NCBI GenBank assembly: GCA_963702765.1
Contig: CAVPEB010000036.1
Span: 62,001 to 126,000 of the forward strand
Reading direction: 5' to 3'
DNA: 64,000 bases
DNA from: DATMNR01 sp963702765
Lineage (GTDB): Bacteria > Chloroflexota > Ktedonobacteria > Ktedonobacterales > Ktedonobacteraceae
Position 1 is the first letter of the stretch. The number at the start of each line of letters is the position of its first letter. The position numbers were made by a program, and so were the translations under genes. The notes beneath the pieces were generated by a model. That model saw only the letters and a program-made list of their open reading frames with translations. It was not told the origin of the DNA and did no database searches. This document shows, piece by piece, positions 16,269 through 26,105 of this stretch.

Positions 16269-17012
16269 TCACGAAAGGTAAATCGTATTAACAATAGCAG
16301 CCGGAAGGCCTGAGACAAAACTTGTCACATAATTGGAAGCCAGCAGAATATAGGTCGGAATATGAAAAAGGAAAAAGCCGCTCAGTCCTCCAATCTGAGC
16401 CAGGAAGGGCAATAAAAACAGGATGCCCAGGATAATAAACGGTCCATATTGAGCAGACTTAGCGAATTGCACAGCCTGGCGACTAGGCAGCAATGTATAT
16501 ACTATCTGGTATCCGTCGAGCGGATAAATTGGCGCCAGATTGAAAATAGCAAGACAAATGTTTACGCTTGCAAACACTATAACCAGTTGAGTAATGCGAA
16601 TGGTATAGGCGTTAGGTACAAAACTGAGTGATAAGAAACGCAGTATCACTGCGAAAAGCACTCCTACAACGAGACTCATGAGCAAACCGCCCATGGTCAC
16701 TAATAACGTACCAAAATTTGGCCCGCCACGCAGCTTCCAGGGATCAACTTTAACAGGTTTTCCCCATCCCAGCCCAACAGGTCCCGCAGCAACCGGGAAA
16801 AAGGCAAGAATCACACACAACATTGTTCCTACAGGATCAATATGCGACGGTAGACTGAAAGAAAATCTCCCTTCCTTACGAGGGGTAGGATCGCCTAACA
16901 TCGTGGCTACCAGGGAATGGCCAAATTCATGAATGATAACTGCCACCAGGAAAGAGCCAATAATCATGAACGCCAGTACAACATTTATCATAGTTATCCT
17001 CACAAATGGCAT
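16269..17012 (-). CDS. Site-2 protease family membrane metalloprotease (M50)
   Basis: The 247-residue protein is an intramembrane zinc protease of the M50 family. The catalytic HEFGH motif lies in the first membrane helix region (VAVIIHEFGHSLVATM), and the third zinc ligand lies in NLAPIYPLDGY. At least five hydrophobic segments are visible. It lacks a PDZ domain and belongs to the short, polytopic group. The substrate is unknown; relatives cleave membrane-bound regulators. It lies 24 bp before the HD-domain gene on the same strand. Confidence 0.9.
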   Translation of the reverse strand: MPFVRITMINVVLAFMIIGSFLVAVIIHEFGHSLVATMLGDPTPRKEGRFSFSLPSHIDPVGTMLCVILAFFPVAAGPVGLGWGKPVKVDPWKLRGGPNFGTLLVTMGGLLMSLVVGVLFAVILRFLSLSFVPNAYTIRITQLVIVFASVNICLAIFNLAPIYPLDGYQIVYTLLPSRQAVQFAKSAQYGPFIILGILFLLPFLAQIGGLSGFFLFHIPTYILLASNYVTSFVSGLPAAIVNTIYLS

Positions 17013-17064
17013 TCCGTATAAATGCCTGGACTATATGTAGCGCATCGAAAAAGCGCTCAGACTA

Positions 17065-17964
17065 TTACAAAAGATTGATTTCCATGCCCTCGCATGCAAC
17101 AGATGTATTCGCAAAGCGCGACCGTGCTTCAGCCTGTATATCATCCAATTTATTGTCGTCATATGTTGGTTCGTGATGAAACAAAATCAACTTACGAACA
17201 TGAGCCACATTAGCTACTTCTGTTGCCATTTCGATAGTGCTATGCCCAAATCCCTGTTTGCCTTCTTGATAATCATCGTGTGTATACTGGGCATCATGTA
17301 TGAGCAGGTCAGCGTCCTCTATAAAATCAAGAAAGCCAGGATCGCATACTTCTCTCCATTCTACATCAGTGGCAAATACCAGGCGCCGCCCAGCATATTC
17401 AATGCGATAAATCACAGCACCATCCAGGGGATGGCTATTTGTCAGCCTGGCAATAACTCGGACTTCCGCTTCTGTTATATTCTCACCTTCACACGTCACA
17501 GTTGGCCCTATATCACCATGTCCCCAGGTAATCTGCTCTTTCCCAGAAATAGTATGGAATATGCGATGTGACGGTAACGTTCGCATATCTACTGGAAAAT
17601 ACGGTGGAGACATGAATGGGGTTACAAGTTGCTCAATACTGCGGTCCCCAAGAGATGGACCAAAGAAATCGATGGTGGTGCTACTCTCATAAAGCGGAGC
17701 AAAAAAGGGAAAGCCAAGCAAGTGATCGCCATGACCATGTGTGATAAATAAGGTCAGATTGAGAGGTTTGCCTTCCGAACGATGTAACAAATCCTTACCG
17801 AGGCGTATGATGCCGCTTCCGGCATCGAGAATCATTGTGCGAGTACCTGCAACTACTTCAACACAGGTAGTATTTCCTCCATAGCGTGTTGTCTGAGGTC
17901 CAGGAGTGGGATAGCTGCCACGCACTCCCCAGAATCGCACCTGAAAACGCTCTGTGTTGACCAT
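17065..17964 (-). CDS. Metallo-beta-lactamase fold hydrolase
   Basis: The 299-residue protein has the beta-lactamase-like fold of the RNase Z/phosphodiesterase branch. The metal-binding motif THGHGDHLLG is clear, with further ligands in LTNSHPLDGAV, FATDVEW and HDAQYT and a late histidine in LFHHEP. The N-terminal VRFWGVRGSYPTPG and YGGNTTCVEV are typical of the group whose members bind cyclic nucleotides or phosphodiesters. The exact substrate is unknown. It stands alone, about 50 bp from the M50 gene. Confidence 0.88.
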   Translation of the reverse strand: MVNTERFQVRFWGVRGSYPTPGPQTTRYGGNTTCVEVVAGTRTMILDAGSGIIRLGKDLLHRSEGKPLNLTLFITHGHGDHLLGFPFFAPLYESSTTIDFFGPSLGDRSIEQLVTPFMSPPYFPVDMRTLPSHRIFHTISGKEQITWGHGDIGPTVTCEGENITEAEVRVIARLTNSHPLDGAVIYRIEYAGRRLVFATDVEWREVCDPGFLDFIEDADLLIHDAQYTHDDYQEGKQGFGHSTIEMATEVANVAHVRKLILFHHEPTYDDNKLDDIQAEARSRFANTSVACEGMEINLL

Positions 17965-18049
17965 AATGTAGCTCCTAAAATTGCCTCAACGAAAATTTGG
18001 CTGAACTCATTATAACTTGCATGCAAACTCTTGAAAAGTATGCATGTGA

Positions 18050-19423
18050 TTATTTACAATACGTAAAATAATTGAGCAAGGAGCGTGGAATACGACCAGC
18101 AATAAATGTGCCATCGGGTCGATGTTCTTCTAGCTCAACACGCCCACGACGGTGAAAAAGTTCAACCAGTTCACTTTTATCGTAGGGAATTATAACCTGA
18201 ACTGCCTCCATAGTAGCGGCAAGCACCTCCGCGATCATGTTAAGTAAAGAATCAAAACCAACTTTCTGTAGAGCGGATACCGCTACAGCATGTGGGTAAA
18301 GTGACGTATCTGCATCTGATGGATCATCAAGCAGATCAACCTTATTCAAAGCAGTGACGCGTGGCTTTTTGTCGGCTTCTAGTTCGCGCAAGACTTCGTT
18401 GACAGTCTCGCTCTGCTCGATTGCGTTTTCGTGGCTGATGTCCACAACTTCCAGCAGCAAATCAGCATCAATGACCTCTTCAAGTGTCGCGCGAAAAGCC
18501 GCGATCAATCGAGTTGGCAGTTTCTGAATGAACCCAACAGTGTCGGTCAACAATGCCTCTTGATTTCCTGGTAATATGATGTGACGAGTAGTCGGATCAA
18601 GTGTCGCAAAGAGCTTATTTTCAGCCAGCACCTCAGCTTCGGTGAGCGCATTGAAGAGGGTGGATTTTCCCGCATTGGTATAACCGACGACTGCGATAAC
18701 GGGTATAGCCTGTGCTGCACGTTGCCTGCGATGTATAGTGCGTTGTTCGCGCACGCCTTCAATCTCCTCGTGCAGCTCCGAGATACGGCTGCGAATGCGC
18801 CTGCGGTCTATCTCAAGTTTTGTTTCACCGGGCCCGCGCACACCAATAGCGCCACCAACACCACCTGCTCCCGCGCTACGCGAACCGCCTGCCTGTCGTG
18901 AAAGCTCAACGCCTCGACCTGCCAGGCGAGGTAGTCGATACTCTAACTGGGCTAATTCAACCTGCAAACGGCCTTCACGGGTACGAGCATGCTGCGCAAA
19001 GATATCGAGAATCAAAGCTGTACGATCGATCACACGCGCATCTAGCAACTTTTCCAGATTGCGTTGTTGAGAAGGAGATAGTTCGTCATCAAAAATGACG
19101 AGGTCGAAACCAAGTTCTTTCTCGGTATCACGAAGTTCTTGCGCCCGCCCTTTGCCAATATAGGTTGCGACATCTGGATGGCGCAAGCGCTGGGTTAACG
19201 TGCCAACAACCTCGGCGCCCGCAGTACGCGCCAGGGTGCCTAATTCGCTGAGTGAATCTTCTACACTCCACAAACTTTCACTCTCGTCTTGATCTACAGC
19301 GACCAGAAAGGCATGTTCATGCCCTCCGCGAGAGTACATATCGATGAGGCGATTTTGTTTTGCCGTAGGTTCCTTCCTTCCATTTGCATGCAATACATTA
19401 TCATCTAGAGTGTATTGTAGCAC
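18050..19423 (-). CDS. hflX: GTPase HflX
   Basis: The 457-residue protein is the ribosome-associated GTPase that splits stalled or stressed ribosomes. It has the N-terminal HflX domain (GTLTQRLRHPDVATYIGKGRAQEL, shown in part), a glycine-rich segment typical of the family, the G domain with G1 GYTNAGKST near residue 245, G3 DTVGF and G4 NKVD, and a short C-terminal domain. The first 30 residues are variable. A later ATG (MYSRGGHEH) could be the true start, because the GTG at 19423 has only a weak ribosome site. Confidence 0.93.
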   Translation of the reverse strand: MLQYTLDDNVLHANGRKEPTAKQNRLIDMYSRGGHEHAFLVAVDQDESESLWSVEDSLSELGTLARTAGAEVVGTLTQRLRHPDVATYIGKGRAQELRDTEKELGFDLVIFDDELSPSQQRNLEKLLDARVIDRTALILDIFAQHARTREGRLQVELAQLEYRLPRLAGRGVELSRQAGGSRSAGAGGVGGAIGVRGPGETKLEIDRRRIRSRISELHEEIEGVREQRTIHRRQRAAQAIPVIAVVGYTNAGKSTLFNALTEAEVLAENKLFATLDPTTRHIILPGNQEALLTDTVGFIQKLPTRLIAAFRATLEEVIDADLLLEVVDISHENAIEQSETVNEVLRELEADKKPRVTALNKVDLLDDPSDADTSLYPHAVAVSALQKVGFDSLLNMIAEVLAATMEAVQVIIPYDKSELVELFHRRGRVELEEHRPDGTFIAGRIPRSLLNYFTYCK

Positions 19424-19445
19424 CCTATTCCGAGAACGTAAGCAC

Positions 19446-20012
19446 CTATTTCCAACTCAAACGCGGCACTGCAGGCAATTCTTTAATAAAAAAGCCATTT
19501 ACCCTAGCAAAGAGACTATGATTCACAGCCTGATTATAGGCATCATGCCAGACCTGGTATTGTTGAACAGTGATATTGACTCCAGGAATAAGCGTTTTAC
19601 CAGTTTGAATAGTAGCCTGTATATCGTGCAAAAAATTACCCACAAAGAATAATACGATCAACCATATCAGCCAGGCTTCGAAAAACCCTACAAATCCACC
19701 TAATAATGAATCGCCACAACCCAGGACGGGTGTATGTTTGAGTACTCCACGCATGCTTGTACCAATAATTTGTATCACAAGAATTGTGACAAAGAATAGT
19801 ACAATATATGAAATGAGAGGTGAGACTTGCAAGCCGTTCTTCGCAAAGAACAAGGCGAAAGGTTTACCAAAAAAGTATGCTACGCCGATAGCTATTGGAA
19901 TGCTCAGTAAATTTATGAGACTAAAAACGGCTCCGTTCCGAATCCCGTTAAAGATGAGCAGAACGATAGTTGCAAGGAAGAGCAGGTCTATCCAGTTGAG
20001 TGGTCCAATCAT
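19446..20012 (-). CDS. cvpA: CvpA family membrane protein
   Basis: The 188-residue protein has four hydrophobic segments and the CvpA opening pattern (NWIDLLFLATIVLLIFNGIRNG, in part). CvpA-type proteins are inner-membrane proteins linked with colicin V export and envelope stress tolerance; the molecular role is unknown. The start at 20012 is supported by GGAAGG 6 nt upstream. It ends 22 bp before the hflX start region, so the two may be co-transcribed. Confidence 0.8.
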   Translation of the reverse strand: MIGPLNWIDLLFLATIVLLIFNGIRNGAVFSLINLLSIPIAIGVAYFFGKPFALFFAKNGLQVSPLISYIVLFFVTILVIQIIGTSMRGVLKHTPVLGCGDSLLGGFVGFFEAWLIWLIVLFFVGNFLHDIQATIQTGKTLIPGVNITVQQYQVWHDAYNQAVNHSLFARVNGFFIKELPAVPRLSWK

Positions 20013-20098
20013 ATATTTTTCCTTCCGAATATAAGCTTTTAATATTGTATTGATATGCTTATTATCTATTATGCATAGACGTTGAGGGAAGGATTCAT

Positions 20099-20140
20099 GT
20101 AACAAATGTTTTGTGAAGTTGTTCACAAAACATTTGTTAC
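20099..20140 (-). terminator. Hairpin terminator after pmbA
   Basis: A perfect 19-bp stem (20099-20117 with 20122-20140) closes on a 4-base loop, immediately after the pmbA stop and before cvpA. The stem is AT-rich with TTTTG/CAAAA. It may separate the protease genes from cvpA-hflX. Confidence 0.7.
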
Positions 20141-20143
20141 ATT

Positions 20144-21486
20144 CTAGGACCCTGTTACACCTGTGAAATGAAAGCTGCTGGCGCGTAACGCTGGCGCAAG
20201 GACTGGAATATAGTCGCGGCATTGAATGCGTTCTTTGCCAATTGCCTGTACGTCACGCAAGACATCAAGAATGCTCTGCGTGAAGCGGAAATTCTTCACA
20301 GGGCTGCTCAACTCACCATGCTCGATCAAAAAAGTCCCGTCTCGAGTCATACCTGTGAAGAGTGTTTTGACCGGGTGTACGGTATTGGTATAATGGAAAC
20401 GCGTCACATAAATTCCTCGATCAACGCCTCGAATTAGCTCTTCCAAGACTGGCATCGCCTGCTGCCATCATTGTATGGATAGGCAATGGTCCCCAGGGAT
20501 TAGGAGCAGGTAAAGCATGTCCAGTATCCGATTTTCCCTCACGAAAAGCCGTAAATGAATCGTACACAACGGCGTTAGCTACTCCATGATCGAACATTAC
20601 CACACGCTGTTTGGGCATACCTTCGTAATCAAATGCCTGTGGTAAGCCAGCAGGATCATGCCCATCATCATAGATGGTCACAAGAGGACTGACGAGTTGC
20701 TTGCCAAATTGACCATTCATGAAACTACGCTCTTCCTGTACAGCCGTGGCAGAGAGGCCCATGAAATATCAGATTTTGCAACATATCCGCAGTTGCATAT
20801 GTATCCAGGACAACCGGATACTCACCGATTGGGAAATCAATAGGATTGCGACTACGTTGAGCCTTCTCTACTGCTTCGCGAGCCATCGCCTCAAAGTCGA
20901 TCGTAGTGGCATCGGTAACAAGACGCTGGGTATAGCCGGATCCCTGAGCATCCGCCATGACAACAGCGTGACATTCGGACTCAGTACGAGGCTCATAGGC
21001 AAAAATGCCAAGCGAGTTCGCAACTGCAACCTGGCTGGTTTCGGTTGAAAAGGCTCCTGCAGACTCTAATCCACGTTCCTTTGCCAGTTTTACAATAATG
21101 CCAACACTCCTGGCTCGCGCCTCCGGGCTATACAATGCGGTGCGCTCGCTGAAACCAATGGCAGGCACGATTGGCTGTGGCTCTGGTAGTGAGTGAAACT
21201 CCGGATTTTCAGGCGAAAGACGCGCAATATCCAATGCCTGTTCCGCTACACGTTGAAGTGATTGGTCATCAAGGCGGTTGGTCGTTGCCACGCCCATTCT
21301 TTTGCCCACAATGGCACGAACTCGCAATTCATGATTGCTTTCCGCGACGTTTTGATGAATAAAATTGTTGGCGAAGCGAGTGAGGGCGCTCTCCGTACCT
21401 AAGTAGACCACTTCGGTTTGTTCTGCATGAGAATAACTGAGGACTTTTTGTAGCAGAGCATGTACACTTTTTTCATCTGAATACAT
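20144..21486 (-). pseudogene. pmbA: TldE/PmbA metalloprotease family, frameshifted twice
   Basis: The three frames together give a complete TldD/PmbA family protein of about 446 codons: an N-terminal part with ALTRFANNFIHQNV, a middle with EERSFMNGQFGKQ and the conserved GHALPAPNPWGPLP, and a C-terminus with RGIYVTRFHYTN, GMTRDGTFLIEHGE and NFRFTQSILD. The zinc-binding HExxxH of TldD is absent, as expected for the E subunit. The frame changes near 20770 (in TTT) and again near 20447 (CTTGG), and each is explained by one extra base. TldD and TldE form a heterodimeric protease acting on unfolded or modified peptides. The partner tldD lies 38 bp upstream. Confidence 0.85.
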
Positions 21487-21523
21487 TTCTTAACTCTCTC
21501 TATTCATTGAAAGGTGATGAGGA

Positions 21524-22978
21524 TTACCAGCGGCCTACACCTACCTGTACATTACGAAAACGAGCGGGGGCTGCACCGTGGCCTGTACGCATCACCTGCA
21601 TCGGTTCGCCTTTGCCACAGTTGGGAGTACCCCACACTACCCATTCATCGCGATTGCAAATAGCATCACAGGATCCCCAGAATTGTGGTGTGATGCCTGT
21701 ATAGGTGGCATTCTTCAACATCTGCCCCAATTTTCCATGTTTGATTTCGTAGGCGAGCTCGACGCCAAACTGGAAGTTCAAGCGTCTATCATCGATACTC
21801 CAGCTTTTATTGATGCTCATATAGATACCATCATCAGTATCGGCAATCAGATCATCCAGCGTCCATGTTCCAGGCTCCAGGCTCACATTCGTCATGCGTA
21901 TCATTGGCAAGCGATTCCAGCTATCGGCACGCACACAGCCATTGCTGGTTAGCCCAAGCATTGGAGCGGTATCGCGAGACATAAGGTAACCGCTGAAGAT
22001 ACCGTTGGTCACGATGGGCGTTCTTTGCGCTGGAACACCTTCATCATCCCATCCAAAGGTGCCTAATCCACCCGGGATGGTAGCGTCCGCGGTCAGGTTG
22101 ACAATGTCCGATCCGTAACGATAGTGCCCATTTAACTTGTCTGTTGTCAGGAAGCTTTTACCCACAAAGCCCGCTTCCATTCCCAGCACTCGATCCAGTT
22201 CGATGGGGTGACCGCACGATTCGTGGACCTGCAGAGCGGTTTGCGGGCCATCAAGAATGATGGTTGTTACGCCGCTAGGACACTGTGGTGCAGCCAGCAA
22301 CTTGACAGCCTCTTCACCGATCCTCGCTCCATGATCGATAAGGTTCATCGCCTCAATAAATTCATAACCCGATGTGCCTGCCTGTCTGCCAAACGAATTG
22401 GGATACGAGCGTGTCTGTATCTCGCTACTTGTAGGATCAACGGCACTGGCATCGATAGCCGCACCAACATCATAGAGTTCCTGTTCAACCTCGCTGCCTT
22501 CCGAGCTAACAAAGAGCTTATGCTCGCGTGAATATTCCATATTGCTGTTCGTGAGCGCGACTCCCTGAACCGAGCGCATAGCAGCATCGGCATCGAGCAG
22601 TAATTGCACTTTCTGGTTCAGCGGAATAGTGAAAGGATCTTTCTGCATGGGAGTGCGATAGAAGCCATGCTGTGCAGGAAGCGGTGAAAGGATCACAGGT
22701 TCGCCTGCTACGAGAGCGCTGGCGCGGGCAATCTGTATTGCCTGTCTGGCAACTCGTTCTGCTTCGGCATCGTCCATGTTGGCACTGCTGGCAAAGCCCC
22801 AGGCACCATTAACGATGACACGCACATTAAAACCGCTGCTTGTTCCGCTTGAGATACCTTCTACGCGACCATTTTTTACGTCGATACCTTCTGTGGTACG
22901 CTCCATGATGCGCACATCTACGTAGCTGGCGCCAAGCTGTTGGGCGACATTCAACGCCCTGTTCGCTAGATCACGCAT
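21524..22978 (-). CDS. tldD: Metalloprotease TldD
   Basis: The 484-residue protein is the catalytic subunit of the TldD/E protease. The zinc-binding motif HESCGH is at about residue 252, followed by the family motif HPIELDRVLGMEAGF. The C-terminal cysteine ligand region GTPNCGKGEP is present. Length matches the family. It is intact, unlike its partner downstream, which would be unusual if the pair were decaying together. No peptide substrate (for example a RiPP precursor) is seen beside it. Confidence 0.93.
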   Translation of the reverse strand: MRDLANRALNVAQQLGASYVDVRIMERTTEGIDVKNGRVEGISSGTSSGFNVRVIVNGAWGFASSANMDDAEAERVARQAIQIARASALVAGEPVILSPLPAQHGFYRTPMQKDPFTIPLNQKVQLLLDADAAMRSVQGVALTNSNMEYSREHKLFVSSEGSEVEQELYDVGAAIDASAVDPTSSEIQTRSYPNSFGRQAGTSGYEFIEAMNLIDHGARIGEEAVKLLAAPQCPSGVTTIILDGPQTALQVHESCGHPIELDRVLGMEAGFVGKSFLTTDKLNGHYRYGSDIVNLTADATIPGGLGTFGWDDEGVPAQRTPIVTNGIFSGYLMSRDTAPMLGLTSNGCVRADSWNRLPMIRMTNVSLEPGTWTLDDLIADTDDGIYMSINKSWSIDDRRLNFQFGVELAYEIKHGKLGQMLKNATYTGITPQFWGSCDAICNRDEWVVWGTPNCGKGEPMQVMRTGHGAAPARFRNVQVGVGRW

Positions 22979-23094
22979 ATGTTATTTCTTTCTGTTGTGA
23001 GTGGTTGATTGAGATGAGTAGGAATATGTTGTTGTTGGTTTTATTGTACGTGGTTTGGGGTGGGGTGGCAAGGGCAAAGTACAATGCTCACTTA

Positions 23095-23123
23095 TTGCCA
23101 TTCTGCATGCAGGTTGATACAAT
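23095..23123 (+). promoter_or_regulatory. Promoter before the NACHT gene
   Basis: TTGCCA (23095-23100) and TACAAT (23118-23123) are separated by 17 bp. Transcription would start about 55 bp before the ATG at 23184. The 205 bp between tldD and this gene, which are divergent, hold nothing else recognised. Confidence 0.55.
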
Positions 23124-23183
23124 ATTGTTGACTTCTATTGCGAATCGACAAATTGAGCCAGGTAGCAAAGGTAAGAAAAGCGC

Positions 23184-25766
23184 ATGGCACTAACGGAAAT
23201 AATCCTGACTACCATCTCAGAGCAAGTCTTCAGCTACGCACTTGAGCAAAGCCAGAGCATTGCGGGGGACTGGGTACGTAAAAAGCTAAACCTTGATCCA
23301 AAACAACAAGCCTTCAAACGCGCACTCAATAAAGCCTATCAAAAGTTCGAGAATAAATACCCTCAATGGGCAACCGATCTCTTTAACGCCAGCTTCCTTG
23401 GGAACGAGGGTGCACCCATACTGGCTCAGTTCTTGATACGTGACGGCCATCCTGATCCTAGCGAACTCGCTATACGCTGGGCTGAATCTTTAAACATCCG
23501 CAACCCTGAACGTCACACTACTCTCGTGCGAGAGTTGGAACCAGCAGTCAGCGATTTTCTCGACTACATGGCAAGTGAACTCAAAAAAGAGCCAGAATTA
23601 AATGACCTGAACGACAGCCGCACATTTGAGCAGCTTGCCAGCGACCTGACGGCTATTCGCTTTAAGCTAGGTGCAGAGCAAGCTACGTCTGGCACACGCA
23701 AGGACTACTTGCATTGGCTAATAGAGCGCAATCTCTACCTTGACCCGCGAGGTACATTCCAAACTCAACGCCAGGTACAGGTGAAGCTTGACGAGGTCTA
23801 TATCTCGCTGCGAGCTCAACGAGATAAGGCTCTCAGTGAGGTTGATCGCCGCCTCCTAGACCAAGAAATGGCAAAGCTCGAGGAGAAGATTGTGCGCGGG
23901 AATCTGCCCACAGAGGAAATAGAGGATCAACAAGAACATCTCATGGCACGTCTCGAAAGCCGTATTCTTGATACCAAAAATGCGCCAGGGGAAATCATTG
24001 AACTGGCTGATGCTGTCAAGCGCCACGAACGCCTGATTATATTAGGTGATCCTGGTAGTGGCAAAAGCACTTTGCTGCATTATCTAGCTCTTATACACGC
24101 TCAAGCTTTGTATGATGGACGAAGCGAAGCAGGATCAGAACTGGACACTGCTCGTTTCCCGATTTTGATTCGCATTGCTGACTACGCTGAACATGGCATG
24201 CCGAAAGGGAAATCACTCAGCCAATACCTGGCAGACTACTACGAAATGCACGAGTGTCCAAATTTTGGATTGTCTGACCTGTTAGCAAAAGAACTGATGG
24301 ATGGTAACTGCTTGGTACTGCTAGATGGGCTAGATGAGATTGTGAACGCTGACGACCGGCGCAAAGTAGTCGAGCGCATTGAAGATTTCATTCGTTATCA
24401 TGACAATCGTCCTAATCGCTTTGCGATAACCAGTCGTATCGCTGGATACCGCAGTGCCCCTTTGAGTGACCCATTTGTCCAATATACAGTACAGGAGATG
24501 GATGATAATCAGATTCAGCGTTTTCTGGAACACTGGTGTACAGCAGTTGAAGCAGCGCAAACGCCGGAGTTATCCCAAGAAGCTCGAGAAATGGTAGCAA
24601 AAAGAGAGATTGACGGTATCATGAAAGCGGTGCAAAGCTCGCCTGGAGTACACCGACTGGCTGCAAACCCATTACTATTGCGCACGCTTGCTCTTATCCA
24701 CCGCACAGGTGCTCAACTGCCCCAGAAGCGTATTGAGCTCTATAAACTGGCGGCAGATACGCTAGCGCGTACATGGCGCATGGCACAAGGTGTCCCCGAA
24801 TCAGCGCTGGTTAATGATAAGTACCTGACACGACTACTTGGCAGGCTAGCCTACTGGTTACATGAAAACAAGTCGACAGGCATCGCTACAGAGCATGATG
24901 TCTATAGAGAATTGGGCCAGGAGTGGGCACGCATTAAGGGCCTTGATTGGGATGAAGATAATCCTGATATTGAATACGAGGTCAAAAAATTCATACAAGC
25001 AGTACACGAACATACAGGCCTTTTTGTTGAGCGAGCACCTAAAAGATATGGTTTTATGCACCTTACATTTGAGGAATACTATGCTGCACGCCATCTAGTA
25101 GCACGAAGTAGGGAGAGGGCAGGGCTCATTCGTGAGCATTTGCATAAGCCGCGCTGGGAAGAGCCGATCCTATTAGCGCTCGGATTCGTGGGGCTAGATT
25201 CACCAGATGATGCTGCCGATTTACTCGAAACGGCTATTTTGGCAGAGAGTGAAGAGGCGAAGGAGTTAAGGTTTACTCCAAGTCGATATGAAGAATTGCT
25301 TGGACGTGATTTTCTTTTTGCGCTGAGGTGTTTGGGGGATAATATTCCGGTGTGGCCAACGAACTTGAAAAAACTTGTTAAGCGACTGGCTGATGAGTTA
25401 TTATATCAGAAAGGATCCGCTATATATTCACGCTATCGGCAAGCTTTGTACGAGAGACTAAAATACTTGACAGAAAGTGAAGGAGCAATTGCACTGTATC
25501 CTTATATCATCGCTGCAATATACGATGCCGACGCTTACGTACGCTCCAATGCAGCACAGAGTTTAGGTCAACTCGCACAAGCCTCTTCAACTGCGCTCTC
25601 CACTCTCATCGACACCCTGAATGATTCTGATGCTACCGTACGCTCTAGTGCAGCACAGAGTTTAGGTCAACTCACTCAACCCTCTTCTACTGCACTCTCC
25701 ACTCTCATCGACGCTATGCTTCACGATACTAACGTTAACGTGCGCTCCAACGCAGCGCGAGTTTAG
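23184..25766 (+). CDS. NACHT-domain STAND NTPase with C-terminal HEAT repeats
   Basis: The 860-residue frame has a helical N-terminal region (about 1-270), a NACHT domain with Walker A GDPGSGKST at 288-296 and Walker B LVLLDGLDE near 377, a sensor-like TSRIAGYR, and a helical domain with FMHLTFEEYYAARHL. HEAT repeats of about 31 residues begin near residue 775. NACHT STAND proteins act as switches, and many bacterial members defend against phage. The N-terminus shows no recognised nuclease or protease motif, so the effector is unknown. The frame ends by an indel inside the repeat array, and the reading continues in phase at 26016-26441, giving about 1085 codons for an intact gene. Confidence 0.9.
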   Translation: MALTEIILTTISEQVFSYALEQSQSIAGDWVRKKLNLDPKQQAFKRALNKAYQKFENKYPQWATDLFNASFLGNEGAPILAQFLIRDGHPDPSELAIRWAESLNIRNPERHTTLVRELEPAVSDFLDYMASELKKEPELNDLNDSRTFEQLASDLTAIRFKLGAEQATSGTRKDYLHWLIERNLYLDPRGTFQTQRQVQVKLDEVYISLRAQRDKALSEVDRRLLDQEMAKLEEKIVRGNLPTEEIEDQQEHLMARLESRILDTKNAPGEIIELADAVKRHERLIILGDPGSGKSTLLHYLALIHAQALYDGRSEAGSELDTARFPILIRIADYAEHGMPKGKSLSQYLADYYEMHECPNFGLSDLLAKELMDGNCLVLLDGLDEIVNADDRRKVVERIEDFIRYHDNRPNRFAITSRIAGYRSAPLSDPFVQYTVQEMDDNQIQRFLEHWCTAVEAAQTPELSQEAREMVAKREIDGIMKAVQSSPGVHRLAANPLLLRTLALIHRTGAQLPQKRIELYKLAADTLARTWRMAQGVPESALVNDKYLTRLLGRLAYWLHENKSTGIATEHDVYRELGQEWARIKGLDWDEDNPDIEYEVKKFIQAVHEHTGLFVERAPKRYGFMHLTFEEYYAARHLVARSRERAGLIREHLHKPRWEEPILLALGFVGLDSPDDAADLLETAILAESEEAKELRFTPSRYEELLGRDFLFALRCLGDNIPVWPTNLKKLVKRLADELLYQKGSAIYSRYRQALYERLKYLTESEGAIALYPYIIAAIYDADAYVRSNAAQSLGQLAQASSTALSTLIDTLNDSDATVRSSAAQSLGQLTQPSSTALSTLIDAMLHDTNVNVRSNAARV

Positions 25767-26105
25767 GTTCACTCGCTCAACCCTCTCCGGATGTTCTTTC
25801 CGCTCTCATCCATACTATACTGCACGATACTGAAGCAAGCGTACGCTCCGCGCAGCACAGAGTTTAGGTCACTCGCTCATCTCTCCTGAAGCCCTCTCCG
25901 CTCTCATCCATGCCTTGCTGCACGATACGAAGCAAGCGTACGCTCCCGGGCAGCACAGAGTTTAGGTCATCTCGCTCAACCCTCTCCTGAAGCCCTCTCC
26001 GCTCTCATCCATGCCTTGCTGCACGATGACGTTAACGTGCGATCCCGGGCAGCACAGAGCTTAGGTCATCTCGCTCATGCGTCCCCTGAGGTAATAGAGC
26101 TGTTT
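25535..26105 (+). repeat. Tandem 93-bp HEAT-repeat coding units with disrupting indels
   Basis: At least six units share GCAGCACAGAGTTTAGGTCA and CTCTCCGCTCTCATC-like blocks at about 93-bp spacing. In the third to fifth units small deletions occur near 25760, 25850, 25880 and 25927. Together they remove a multiple of three bases, so the frame before and after the damaged stretch is the same. Near-identical units are prone to recombination and to consensus error. The outer units are intact and translate to the HEAT pattern VRSNAAQSLGQLAQ. Confidence 0.75.

Noticed and set aside
25535..26105. CRISPR array
   Set aside because: The regular repeats are coding HEAT units about 93 bp apart without unique spacers.
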